Shown in pieces: positions 1-5,013 of a stretch of DNA of 5,013 nucleotides (its first letter is position 1; the number at the start of each line of letters is the position of its first letter). Where the stretch lies: NCBI GenBank assembly GCA_030146505.1, contig JASLCO010000013.1, positions 1-5,013 of the forward strand. The letters are read 5' to 3'. Source of the stretch: Moraxellaceae bacterium. GTDB lineage: Bacteria; Pseudomonadota; Gammaproteobacteria; Pseudomonadales; Moraxellaceae. The notes beneath the pieces were generated by a model. It made no database searches, was not told the DNA's origin, and was given only the letters and a program-made list of their open reading frames with translations. The position numbers and the translations under genes were made by a program.

Positions 1-1
1 G

Positions 2-163
2 GAAGGATTGCGCGTGAAAGTCTCACCGTCTTCCCACCAGAAATGCGCGCGCTGCTGGCATTACCGCGCCGATGTTGGTGCCAATGCTGCTCATGCCGAT
101 ATCTGTGCGCGCTGCGTCGACAATCTGCCGGATGGCAAAGGCGAAACCCGAAAATTTGCATGA
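2..163 (+). CDS. ileS: Isoleucyl-tRNA synthetase, C-terminal fragment
   Basis: The window opens inside this gene, and only the last 53 codons and the TGA stop are present. IleS charges tRNA-Ile with isoleucine in the cytoplasm. The visible part is the C-terminal zinc-binding domain: two CxxC pairs (CARC at local residues 15-18 and CARC at 35-38) with the 17-residue separation seen in E. coli IleS (Cys902/905 and 922/925), and a KCARCWHY motif typical of bacterial IleS. The fragment ends a few residues after the second pair, as expected for the family, so the 3' end looks intact. The next gene, lspA, begins about 39 bases downstream, the usual bacterial ileS-lspA arrangement. The identification rests on a short but distinctive motif plus synteny. 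Confidence 0.93.
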   Translation, partial: EGLRVKVSPSSHQKCARCWHYRADVGANAAHADICARCVDNLPDGKGETRKFA

Positions 164-189
164 GCCACGCGTGCCTTGGGCACGATGGC

Positions 190-195
190 GGAAGG
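190..195 (+). promoter_or_regulatory. Ribosome binding site deciding the lspA start
   Basis: GGAAGG lies 7 bases upstream of the GTG at 203. The other in-frame starts, TTG at 176 and ATG at 185, have no purine-rich Shine-Dalgarno stretch at a suitable distance. This favours GTG 203. ATG 215 is also possible, but the site would be further away than usual. Confidence 0.6.
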
Positions 196-202
196 TTTAT
201 CC

Positions 203-721
203 GTGAATGATGTGATGCGTAAGAATCTGCAATGGTTGTGGCTGGCGGTGCTGGTCATTGTCCTGGATCTTTCCAGCAAGGCCTTTGTCAGCAGCCATAT
301 GTTCCTTGGGCAGTCCATTGATGTGCTGCCTTTTTTCAGCTGGACGCTGGCCCATAACTACGGCGCTGCGTTCAGCTTCCTGCATGATGCCGGTGGCTGG
401 CAACGCTGGTTCTTTGGCGGTATTGCCGTGGTGGTGAGCGCAGGCATCGTGTTCTGGCTGACACGTCTGCCGGCCAGCGGAGCCCGTTTCCTGGCTTGTG
501 CCTTGGCGCTGGTGCTGGGTGGTGCGCTGGGCAATCTCTACGACCGTGTGACCTTGGGCTATGTGGTGGACTTCATTCATGTGCATTACGGCACATGGCA
601 TTTTCCGGCTTTCAATCTTGCCGACAGCGGCATCACTGTGGGCGCCATCATGCTGGTGATTGACTCCCTGTTTTTTGAAAAGCAGCGGGAAAGGCAGAGA
701 GAGGCTGCCTCCGATGTCTGA
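203..721 (+). CDS. lspA: Lipoprotein signal peptidase (signal peptidase II)
   Basis: LspA is an inner-membrane aspartic protease that removes the signal peptide from diacylglyceryl-prolipoproteins, cutting just before the lipid-modified Cys. From GTG 203 the protein is 172 residues, close to the usual 160-170. Four hydrophobic segments are visible, at roughly residues 11-29, 67-86, 95-112 and 140-158. Family motifs are all present: D22-x3-K26 in the first helix, HNYGAAFS (51-58), GNLYDR (110-115), VVDF with catalytic Asp123, and FNLADS with catalytic Asp141, matching the Asp124/Asp143 dyad of the P. aeruginosa enzyme. The C-terminus is a short charged cytoplasmic tail. The end overlaps the fkpB start by 8 bases, so translation is probably coupled. 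GTG 203 was chosen because of the GGAAGG upstream; starts at 176 or 185 would add 6-9 residues without changing the domain. Confidence 0.95.
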   Translation: MNDVMRKNLQWLWLAVLVIVLDLSSKAFVSSHMFLGQSIDVLPFFSWTLAHNYGAAFSFLHDAGGWQRWFFGGIAVVVSAGIVFWLTRLPASGARFLACALALVLGGALGNLYDRVTLGYVVDFIHVHYGTWHFPAFNLADSGITVGAIMLVIDSLFFEKQRERQREAASDV

Positions 722-1196
722 TCATGGGGCTGAGCGTATCGGCGAAGGCAAGAAGGTCACCCTGCATTTTTCCGTGGCCCTGGCAGATGGCACGCTGGTG
801 GATAGCACCCGTGAGCGCCCCGAACCTGCCGAGTTCACTGTGGGCGACGGCAGTTTGCTGCCCGGTTTCGAAAAAGCCATCTTCGGCCTGCAGGCGGGTG
901 ATCGCCGTTCGGTCTTTATTGATGCCAGGCGCGGCTTTGGGGACTGGAATCCGGATAACCAGCAGGTTTTCACCCGGGTGCAGTTCAGCGGAATGGATCT
1001 TGTGCCCGGCATGATGATTTCCTTTGCCGACAAATCCGGCGAGCTGCCGGGTGTAGTCAAGGAAATTGCAGACGAAACCGTGACCGTGGACTTCAATCAT
1101 CCTCTGGCAGGTCGCGATCTCGTATTCGAGGTCGATATCATCCGTGTCATGGATGCAGCCGCCAGCCCGGTCAGCTTCGCCAAGCCGGCCAAGTGA
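714..1196 (+). CDS. fkpB: FKBP-type peptidyl-prolyl cis-trans isomerase (SlpA/FkpB)
   Basis: This is a cytoplasmic peptidyl-prolyl isomerase and likely folding helper of the SlyD/SlpA group. The 160-residue protein has the FKBP core in two parts (about residues 13-75 and 128-146), split by an insert-in-flap domain (about 76-127). Recognisable motifs are LADGTLVDST (23-32), LLPGFEKAIFGLQAGD (48-63) and VDFNHPLAGRDLVFEV (125-140), the last being a hallmark of SlyD-like FKBPs. It lacks the His-rich metal-binding tail of SlyD, which fits SlpA/FkpB. The length is slightly above the 149 residues of E. coli FkpB because of short extensions at both ends. The start ATG overlaps the lspA stop, with GAGAGAGG at 697-704 placed 9 bases upstream. 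Position between lspA and ispH matches the enterobacterial and pseudomonad order. The family assignment is firm; the physiological client is not known from sequence. Confidence 0.93.
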   Translation: MSDHGAERIGEGKKVTLHFSVALADGTLVDSTRERPEPAEFTVGDGSLLPGFEKAIFGLQAGDRRSVFIDARRGFGDWNPDNQQVFTRVQFSGMDLVPGMMISFADKSGELPGVVKEIADETVTVDFNHPLAGRDLVFEVDIIRVMDAAASPVSFAKPAK

Positions 1197-1221
1197 GGCG
1201 CTCTTGATGGAGGGCAAACAC

Positions 1222-2172
1222 ATGCAGATCAAACTCGCCAACCCCCGCGGCTTTTGTGCCGGCGTGGATCGCGCCATCGAGATCGTCAACCGTGCTCTGG
1301 AGGTTTTCGGTCCTCCCATCTATGTGCGTCACGAAGTCGTGCACAACAAGTTCGTTGTGGATGATCTGCGCAACCGTGGTGCCGTATTCGTGGAAGAGCT
1401 GGATCAGGTGCCGGACGACGGCGTGGTGATTTTCTCCGCCCATGGCGTATCCAGGGCCGTGCAGGTCGAAGCTGCCCACCGCGGCCTCAAGGTGTTTGAT
1501 GCCACCTGTCCGCTGGTGACCAAGGTGCATATGGAAGTCACCCGCTACGCCAAGACGGGGACCGAAGCCATTCTTATCGGCCATGAAGGTCACCCCGAGG
1601 TCGAAGGCACCATGGGCCAGTACGACCGCAGCCAGGGAGGCGACATCTATCTGGTCGAGGACGAGGCCGATGTGGCTGCCCTTGATGTCCGCAACCCGGA
1701 AAAGCTTGCCTTTGTCACCCAGACCACCCTGTCCGTGGATGATACCGCCAAGGTGATCACTGCCCTCAAGGCGCGCTTCCCGGCCATACACGGCCCGCGC
1801 AACGACGACATCTGCTATGCCACCCAGAACCGCCAGGATGCTGTGAAGCAGCTGGCCGGTGATGCCGACATCGTACTGGTGGTGGGTTCTCCCAATTCCT
1901 CCAACTCCAACCGCCTGCGCGAACTCTCCGAGCGCATGGGTACGCGCGCCTACCTCATCGACAATGCCGACCAGATCGAGCGTGGCTGGCTGGAGGGTGT
2001 GAAGGTGGTCGGTCTCACGGCAGGCGCCTCGGCCCCTGAAGTGCTCATCCGGCAGGTGATTGCCCGCCTGCGTGAATGGGGAGGTGACGTTCCTGTCGAG
2101 CTGGATGGCCGTCCCGAGCACATGGTCTTCTCCATGCCCAAGGAATTGCGCATTCCGACACATTCTGTCTGA
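1222..2172 (+). CDS. ispH: 4-hydroxy-3-methylbut-2-enyl diphosphate reductase
   Basis: IspH (LytB) is the final enzyme of the MEP pathway. It is a cytoplasmic iron-sulfur protein that reduces HMBPP to IPP and DMAPP. The 316-residue product equals the E. coli length. The three cluster-ligand cysteines are present: Cys12 (NPRGFC), Cys96 (FDATC) and Cys198 (DDICYATQNRQ). Substrate-site residues also stand out: His41 (VVHNK), His74 (FSAHG), His124 and catalytic Glu126 (GHEGHPEVEG), Thr168 (TQTTLS), the SSN triplet 226-228 in SPNSSNSNR, and Ser270 (TAGASAPE). All expected active-site residues are intact. ATG 1222 is chosen because GGAGG (1209-1213) sits 8 bases upstream and the protein then begins MQIKLANPRG as in relatives; ATG 1207 overlaps this site. 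It follows fkpB by 25 bases and is the last housekeeping gene before a 253-base gap. Confidence 0.97.
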   Translation: MQIKLANPRGFCAGVDRAIEIVNRALEVFGPPIYVRHEVVHNKFVVDDLRNRGAVFVEELDQVPDDGVVIFSAHGVSRAVQVEAAHRGLKVFDATCPLVTKVHMEVTRYAKTGTEAILIGHEGHPEVEGTMGQYDRSQGGDIYLVEDEADVAALDVRNPEKLAFVTQTTLSVDDTAKVITALKARFPAIHGPRNDDICYATQNRQDAVKQLAGDADIVLVVGSPNSSNSNRLRELSERMGTRAYLIDNADQIERGWLEGVKVVGLTAGASAPEVLIRQVIARLREWGGDVPVELDGRPEHMVFSMPKELRIPTHSV

Positions 2173-2425
2173 CAATATAGGGACAAAAGGACGGGTTTTA
2201 AGGCTCGCCGGCGCACTGAAAACACTCGTCGCCATGGTTGTCCGCCCGTCTTTACAAAAGCGCTAAGTCACTGAAATTTGAACCGCTTCACGCCTTGTAA
2301 ACACCTGTTCCCACTGGTCTCCCCGTTTTCACCGGCCATCCTGTTGGCCGTTGTGACAGACATCGCCTCTCTCTAAGGTTCACACATCCGAAAAGGGTTT
2401 CTCTTTTGTCACTTTTGGACAGGAT
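2173..2425. promoter_or_regulatory. Intergenic region between ispH and the pilus operon
   Basis: This 253-base gap is the only sizeable non-coding stretch in the window. No convincing small gene is seen in it. By position it should carry the 3' end of the ispH transcript and the promoter of the minor-pilin operon. No near-consensus sigma-70 promoter is evident: TTGAAC at 2278-2283 has no good -10 partner, and TTGTGA (2351-2356) is followed at 15-18 bases only by poor -10 matches in TCTAAGGT (2372-2379). In P. aeruginosa the corresponding fimU operon is activated by the AlgR response regulator, but I see no clear AlgR-type site here. The 3' part contains an imperfect dyad and a possible hairpin, listed separately. 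Confidence 0.5.
2329..2356 (+). terminator. Imperfect hairpin, possible ispH terminator or operator
   Basis: The core is CGGCCA (2333-2338), a six-base loop, and TGGCCG (2345-2350). After a two-base TT bulge on the 3' side, the stem continues with TCAC (2329-2332) pairing GTGA (2353-2356), giving ten pairs in all. It is the best GC-rich hairpin after ispH, but it is not followed by a proper run of T, so rho-independent termination would be weak. It could instead be a protein-binding dyad near the pilus promoter, or chance. Confidence 0.25.
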
Positions 2426-2443
2426 ATGTCAGTTCACAAAAGT
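2411..2443 (+). promoter_or_regulatory. Possible mRNA hairpin over the fimT start codon
   Basis: ACTTTTG (2411-2417) can pair with CAAAAGT (2437-2443), and GACA (2418-2421) with TGTC (2427-2430). This gives eleven pairs with a six-base bulge (2431-2436) and a five-base loop (2422-2426). The loop and inner stem contain the AGGA purines and the ATG at 2426, so folding could limit ribosome access to fimT. The stem is mostly A-T and may be only moderately stable. This is inference from complementarity alone. Confidence 0.3.
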
Positions 2444-3016
2444 CGCGGCTTTACGGTGATTGAACTCATCACGGTCATCATGATCGTGGGGATATTGGCC
2501 GCCGTGGCCGTCCCCGGTTTCCGCAATCTCCGCATCAACAGCCAGATTTCCGCCATCTCCGGCGACATGTCGGTATCCCTTAATCGTGCCCGCAGCCTTG
2601 CCATCAGTACCCGTACCCCGGTTTATCTCATGCAGGGGCCGGGCAGCAGTGCGACCGATATGGATGCTGGTGATGACTGGGCAAGCGGCTGGCGCCTCCT
2701 GCGCGGCACCACGCCTGCCGCGGCCACGCCGGTTTCCAAGGTGGTCAGGGCAGGCAGCAATACGGATGTGCGGGTGCTGGTCACCAATGGTGCTGTTGAT
2801 GCTACCGGCAACGCTGCAGGTTCGGCCGTCAAGACCATCGGCTTCAATGGCTTTGGTCAGCTGATTGCGGGAGACGGGTCTGCCCTTGCGCAGGCTGCCA
2901 TTGTTATTTGTTCCACGGACGACCGTGTCAAGGAAAGTGGCCGCGCGATAGCGGTTTCACGCATCGGTCGCATTGCGAACAATGTTGTTGCCGATCCTCC
3001 TTGCCAGGACTCCTGA
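2426..3016 (+). CDS. fimT: Type IV pilus minor pilin FimT/FimU (GspH family)
   Basis: This is a minor pilin inserted in the inner membrane and incorporated in the pilus, probably in the tip or priming complex. The 196-residue precursor has a short leader of eight residues ending in Gly8, then FTVIELI with Phe at +1 and Glu13 at +5, the standard PilD cleavage and methylation site. A hydrophobic helix follows (about 9-30). The GspH/FimT domain shows SLNRARSLAI (51-60), DDWASGWRLL (83-92), FNGFGQL (140-146) and a C-terminal SGRAIAVSRIGRI block (171-183). Cys162 and Cys193 form the C-terminal pair typical of the family, probably a disulfide. It is the first gene of the pilus operon, with pilV starting one base after its stop. 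The Shine-Dalgarno match is weak (TGGA 2416-2419 or the very close AGGA 2421-2424). The name fimU would be equally valid by P. aeruginosa usage. Confidence 0.9.
   Translation: MSVHKSRGFTVIELITVIMIVGILAAVAVPGFRNLRINSQISAISGDMSVSLNRARSLAISTRTPVYLMQGPGSSATDMDAGDDWASGWRLLRGTTPAAATPVSKVVRAGSNTDVRVLVTNGAVDATGNAAGSAVKTIGFNGFGQLIAGDGSALAQAAIVICSTDDRVKESGRAIAVSRIGRIANNVVADPPCQDS
3006..3009 (+). promoter_or_regulatory. Ribosome binding site deciding the pilV start
   Basis: AGGA inside the end of fimT lies 8 bases before ATG 3018 but 17 bases before ATG 3027. This favours the upstream ATG and a 15-residue leader peptide in PilV. Confidence 0.5.
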
Positions 3017-3017
3017 G

Positions 3018-3581
3018 ATGAATGCCATGAAAACCTCATTCCGACCCAAGGCCCAGCAGGGCGTATCCATGCTGGAGATACTGATTGCCTTGCTTATCAC
3101 CACGGTGGGGTTGCTCGGTTTTGCCGGTTTGCAGTCGCGTGCGCTCATGTCCACGGAAGACACCTACCAGCGTACGCAGGCAACCAGCATTGCGCAGGAA
3201 ATGATTGATCGCATTCGCATGAACGGGATTACGGGTGAAACCCAGAGCAATGCCGTTGGTGCTGATGCCAGTGCAGACCTGAAGGCCTATACCACGGCCA
3301 CCAACTGGACCGGTGCCATTCCCACAAAGGATTGCTTTGGTACTGCTGCGTCGTGCAGCGTCTCTGACATGGCTTTGTATGACATTGCGCAAATACGCCA
3401 GATGGTGGAGGCGCCCAATACTTTACCGAATGGTTCTGCACTGGTGGCAGTTTGTGACAGCGATGGCGGCAGCAGTGACCGCCTCTGTGCCTATGTTGCC
3501 TGGGGCAGCACGACAGCGTCGGATTGCGAGGCCAAGAAAGATGTTGGCGTTAGTGAATGCGTGATGGTGCAGGGAACATGA
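3018..3581 (+). CDS. pilV: Type IV pilus minor pilin PilV
   Basis: PilV is a minor pilin that works with FimU, PilW, PilX and PilY1 to start pilus assembly. The 187-residue precursor has a positively charged leader of 15 residues ending at Gly15, then VSMLEILIALL with Glu20 at +5, so PilD processing is expected. The transmembrane/coiled helix runs from about 16 to 40. Next comes a stretch characteristic of PilV proteins, TSIAQEMIDRIRMNG (56-70). The C-terminal part is cysteine-rich, with Cys106, 113, 146, 157, 170 and 181, enough for three disulfides after export. The gene starts one base after the fimT stop and its TGA is two bases before the preferred pilW ATG, so translational coupling is likely. 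ATG 3027 is an alternative start that would give a 12-residue leader and the same mature protein. Confidence 0.9.
   Translation: MNAMKTSFRPKAQQGVSMLEILIALLITTVGLLGFAGLQSRALMSTEDTYQRTQATSIAQEMIDRIRMNGITGETQSNAVGADASADLKAYTTATNWTGAIPTKDCFGTAASCSVSDMALYDIAQIRQMVEAPNTLPNGSALVAVCDSDGGSSDRLCAYVAWGSTTASDCEAKKDVGVSECVMVQGT
3571..3575 (+). promoter_or_regulatory. Ribosome binding site deciding the pilW start
   Basis: AGGGA lies 8 bases before ATG 3584 but only 2 bases before ATG 3578, which overlaps the pilV stop. The spacing favours 3584. Confidence 0.55.
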
Positions 3582-3583
3582 TC

Positions 3584-4423
3584 ATGTCGAATTCAAGATT
3601 TCGCCAAGCGGGTCTCAGTCTTATCGAGTTGATGATTTCCGTCGTACTCGGTTTGTTGCTGGTAGCGGGGGCTACACAGATTTTCCTTTCCAATACCCAG
3701 GCTTTCCGCTTGCAGGACAATATTTCGAGTACCCAGGAATCGGGTCGTCTTGGGCTGGAGATATTGCTGTCCGATTTGCGCCGGGCTGGTATTGATTACG
3801 CCAAGGATGACTCTGGCGATCTTCTCTACGGAGTTACCGGCAAGAATGGCACTGCAACGACTGGTACCGTGACAGGGCTGGTCAGTAATAGTGACGAGGT
3901 GACAATCAGCTATCGGGTGCCTGCTGAAGTGGGAAGCATGAGTGATTGCGAAGGGAATGTTGTTGGAACCGGCAGTGTGGTGACCAACAGGTATTTTGTG
4001 AAGATGGATACCAACCCTTCGATTCCTGCCCTCTTCTGCTCTGGTAGTGGTGGCGCTGGTACAGCCTTGGTCCGGGGCGTTGAAAGTTTTCAGATTCAGT
4101 ATGGTGTGATGGCCAATCCGGCCTCTGCCACCCCGTTGCTCAAGGATGTGAAGGCAAACGGATTTGCATCTCCCGCCCGCTATGTGCTGGGAGAGGCAGC
4201 CAGTGGCTCCGGCCTGCGTATCACCTCCATCCGTGTTGGATTGCTGATGCGGTCTGAAGCCGGCATACAGGGTCTGCGTGCACCCTCGGCGGATATAAAA
4301 GTTCTTGACCAGACTGCGAGCAAGACGGCACTGGAGGACATCAAGGTGTCCGGAAATTATCCGGTGCACAGGTATTTCACGGGCATTGCTGCCATGCGCA
4401 ACGAAGTTTACGCACAATTCTGA
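3584..4423 (+). CDS. pilW: Type IV pilus minor pilin PilW
   Basis: PilW is the large minor pilin of the tip complex, the counterpart of GspJ in type II secretion. From ATG 3584 the precursor is 279 residues. The leader has ten residues ending at Gly10, followed by LSLIELM with Glu15 at +5 and a long hydrophobic helix (about 11-34). The family block STQESGRLGLEILLSDLRRAG (49-69) follows at once and is the best identifier. Cys122 and Cys152 are the only cysteines and probably form a disulfide. A late SGLRITSIRVGLLMRSE segment (209-225) and the closing HRYFTGIAAMRNE (262-274) also match typical PilW C-termini. It is in the middle of the minor-pilin operon, two bases after pilV and 14 bases before pilX. 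Starts at 3557 or 3578 are possible but would lengthen the leader without changing the mature protein. Confidence 0.92.
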   Translation: MSNSRFRQAGLSLIELMISVVLGLLLVAGATQIFLSNTQAFRLQDNISSTQESGRLGLEILLSDLRRAGIDYAKDDSGDLLYGVTGKNGTATTGTVTGLVSNSDEVTISYRVPAEVGSMSDCEGNVVGTGSVVTNRYFVKMDTNPSIPALFCSGSGGAGTALVRGVESFQIQYGVMANPASATPLLKDVKANGFASPARYVLGEAASGSGLRITSIRVGLLMRSEAGIQGLRAPSADIKVLDQTASKTALEDIKVSGNYPVHRYFTGIAAMRNEVYAQF

Positions 4424-4437
4424 AGAAGGTTTTTGTC

Positions 4438-4914
4438 ATGAAAAAACAAGCTGGCATAGCTTTGTTTGTGTGTTTGATGATCCTGCTGGTGCTTTCCCTG
4501 CTGGGAATCAGCGCGATGCGCATGATGACCAGTCAGAACATGATCTCGAGCAGCTCACAAGGCTCTGATATTGCTTTTGATGCAGCAGAAACTTCGATCA
4601 ACAAAACCATTCTGGATGCGCAAACAGCTCTCACAAGTGCAGGGACTCTGCCGCCTGTTTCCATCGGAGTGACGAAGACATACACCGTTAATGCCGATAG
4701 TAAGGGTGTTACGAAGAGCGAGGTCTCCGTCAGTATTCCGGATGACATGGGTGACAAGGCCCGCCGTGCCATGCTGGAAAAGATAACGGATGCTGGCTCA
4801 TTTCCGGGGAAGATAGAAGCAAAAGCCTATCGGTTTTCTGCAACAAGCGGTGTTGATGCCCTGGACATCAGCACAACGCATGTGCAGGACACCATTGTAT
4901 TTGTAATGAACTGA
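4438..4914 (+). CDS. pilX: Type IV pilus assembly protein PilX
   Basis: PilX is a minor pilin thought to act like GspK at the pilus tip, next to PilY1. The 158-residue product has a six-residue leader ending at Gly6, then IALFVCLMILLVLSLLGISA as the membrane helix. Position +5 is Val11 rather than Glu, which is normal for PilX and fits a subunit that has nothing above it to neutralise. The PilX N-terminal domain pattern continues with a conserved AFDAAE (46-51). The rest is a small soluble domain without recognised motifs; the only cysteine (Cys12) is in the helix, so no disulfide is expected. GAAGG (4425-4429) sits 8 bases upstream of the ATG. Base composition looks lower in G+C than the housekeeping genes: 26 of 60 in 4561-4620 against 36 of 60 in 1801-1860 of ispH. 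Position between pilW and pilY1 supports the name. Confidence 0.87.
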   Translation: MKKQAGIALFVCLMILLVLSLLGISAMRMMTSQNMISSSSQGSDIAFDAAETSINKTILDAQTALTSAGTLPPVSIGVTKTYTVNADSKGVTKSEVSVSIPDDMGDKARRAMLEKITDAGSFPGKIEAKAYRFSATSGVDALDISTTHVQDTIVFVMN

Positions 4915-4923
4915 TTAAGGGTG

Positions 4924-4930
4924 AGGGGAG
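4924..4930 (+). promoter_or_regulatory. Ribosome binding site of pilY1
   Basis: AGGGGAG lies 5 bases before ATG 4936. It is a strong Shine-Dalgarno match and supports this ATG as the start of a new gene even though only 26 codons are visible. Confidence 0.6.
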
Positions 4931-4935
4931 CAGCC

Positions 4936-5013
4936 ATGAATAGCTTCAAAAAGATAAGCCATGCCGCATTGGCGTTTATCTACGTATTTTGTGCCATCTC
5001 GCCAGCCATGGCG
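4936..5013 (+). CDS. pilY1: Start of a secreted protein, probably PilY1 (5' partial)
   Basis: An open frame begins at ATG 4936, 21 bases after pilX, and runs off the window after 26 codons. The visible part is a complete Sec-type signal peptide: MNSFKKISH as the charged n-region, AALAFIYVFCAI as the hydrophobic core, and SPAMA ending in an Ala-x-Ala signal peptidase I site, with cleavage predicted after residue 26. There is no prepilin-type Gly-Glu motif, so this is not another pilin. In minor-pilin operons the gene after pilX is nearly always pilY1, encoding a large exported pilus-tip adhesin with a C-terminal beta-propeller and calcium site. The name therefore rests on synteny and the signal peptide, not on any PilY1 domain seen here. 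Confidence 0.75.
   Translation, partial: MNSFKKISHAALAFIYVFCAISPAMA

Noticed and set aside
648..1319. A 223-codon minus-strand open frame across lspA, fkpB and ispH
   Set aside because: It crosses three well-supported sense genes and shows no protein family motif; it is a shadow frame.
2206..2213. The 8-base palindrome CGCCGGCG after ispH
   Set aside because: It is short and G+C-rich, expected by chance at this composition, and has no T-run or partner site.
1171..2235. A long open frame of 354 codons on the minus strand opposite ispH
   Set aside because: It lies entirely against a fully conserved ispH, has no recognisable domain, and is explained by the codon bias of the G+C-rich sense gene.
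2060..2266. A 68-codon plus-strand frame running from the end of ispH into the gap
   Set aside because: Most of it overlaps ispH in another frame, it has no good ribosome binding site, and its product resembles nothing recognisable.
3593..4417. A 274-codon minus-strand open frame opposite pilW
   Set aside because: It mirrors pilW, which has a clear prepilin signal and family motifs; the antisense product is Cys/His-rich without any ordered motif.
1..5013. Search for a novel system, mobile element, CRISPR array or tRNA
   Set aside because: Every gene belongs to a well-known family in a well-known order; no repeat array, transposase, integrase, attachment duplication or tRNA-like fold was seen.

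Overview
The window reads as an ordinary, well-conserved stretch of a gammaproteobacterial chromosome. Gene order and protein motifs resemble Pseudomonas, Alcanivorax and other Pseudomonadales/Oceanospirillales-type bacteria. The sequence alone does not fix the genus. All genes are on the + strand, and no mobile element, CRISPR array, tRNA or rRNA is visible.

Region 1 (1-2172) is the end of a housekeeping cluster. It holds the 3' end of ileS (isoleucyl-tRNA synthetase, with its C-terminal zinc-finger cysteines), lspA (lipoprotein signal peptidase), fkpB (FKBP-type peptidyl-prolyl isomerase) and ispH (last enzyme of the MEP isoprenoid pathway). Spacing is tight, with lspA and fkpB overlapping by 8 bases, as in the classic ileS-lspA-fkpB-ispH operon.

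Region 2 (2173-2425) is a 253-base gap that separates the housekeeping genes from a pilus operon. It should hold the end of the first transcript and the promoter of the second. It contains an imperfect dyad, a weak CRP/Vfr-like half-matched site, and a possible mRNA hairpin over the fimT start codon. None is strong enough to be certain.

Region 3 (2426-5013) is a type IV pilus minor-pilin operon in the order fimT/fimU, pilV, pilW, pilX, pilY1 (start only). Three of the four pilins have a type III prepilin signal with Gly at -1 and Glu at +5. PilX lacks Glu+5, as is usual for its family. PilY1 enters with a Sec signal peptide and runs off the window. Together these proteins are expected to form the tip or priming complex that starts pilus assembly and carries the PilY1 adhesin. 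The prepilins would be processed by PilD, which is not in this window.

I found no convincing undescribed system. The observations worth checking are small: RNA structure around the fimT start, the regulatory gap, and cysteine patterns in the minor pilins.
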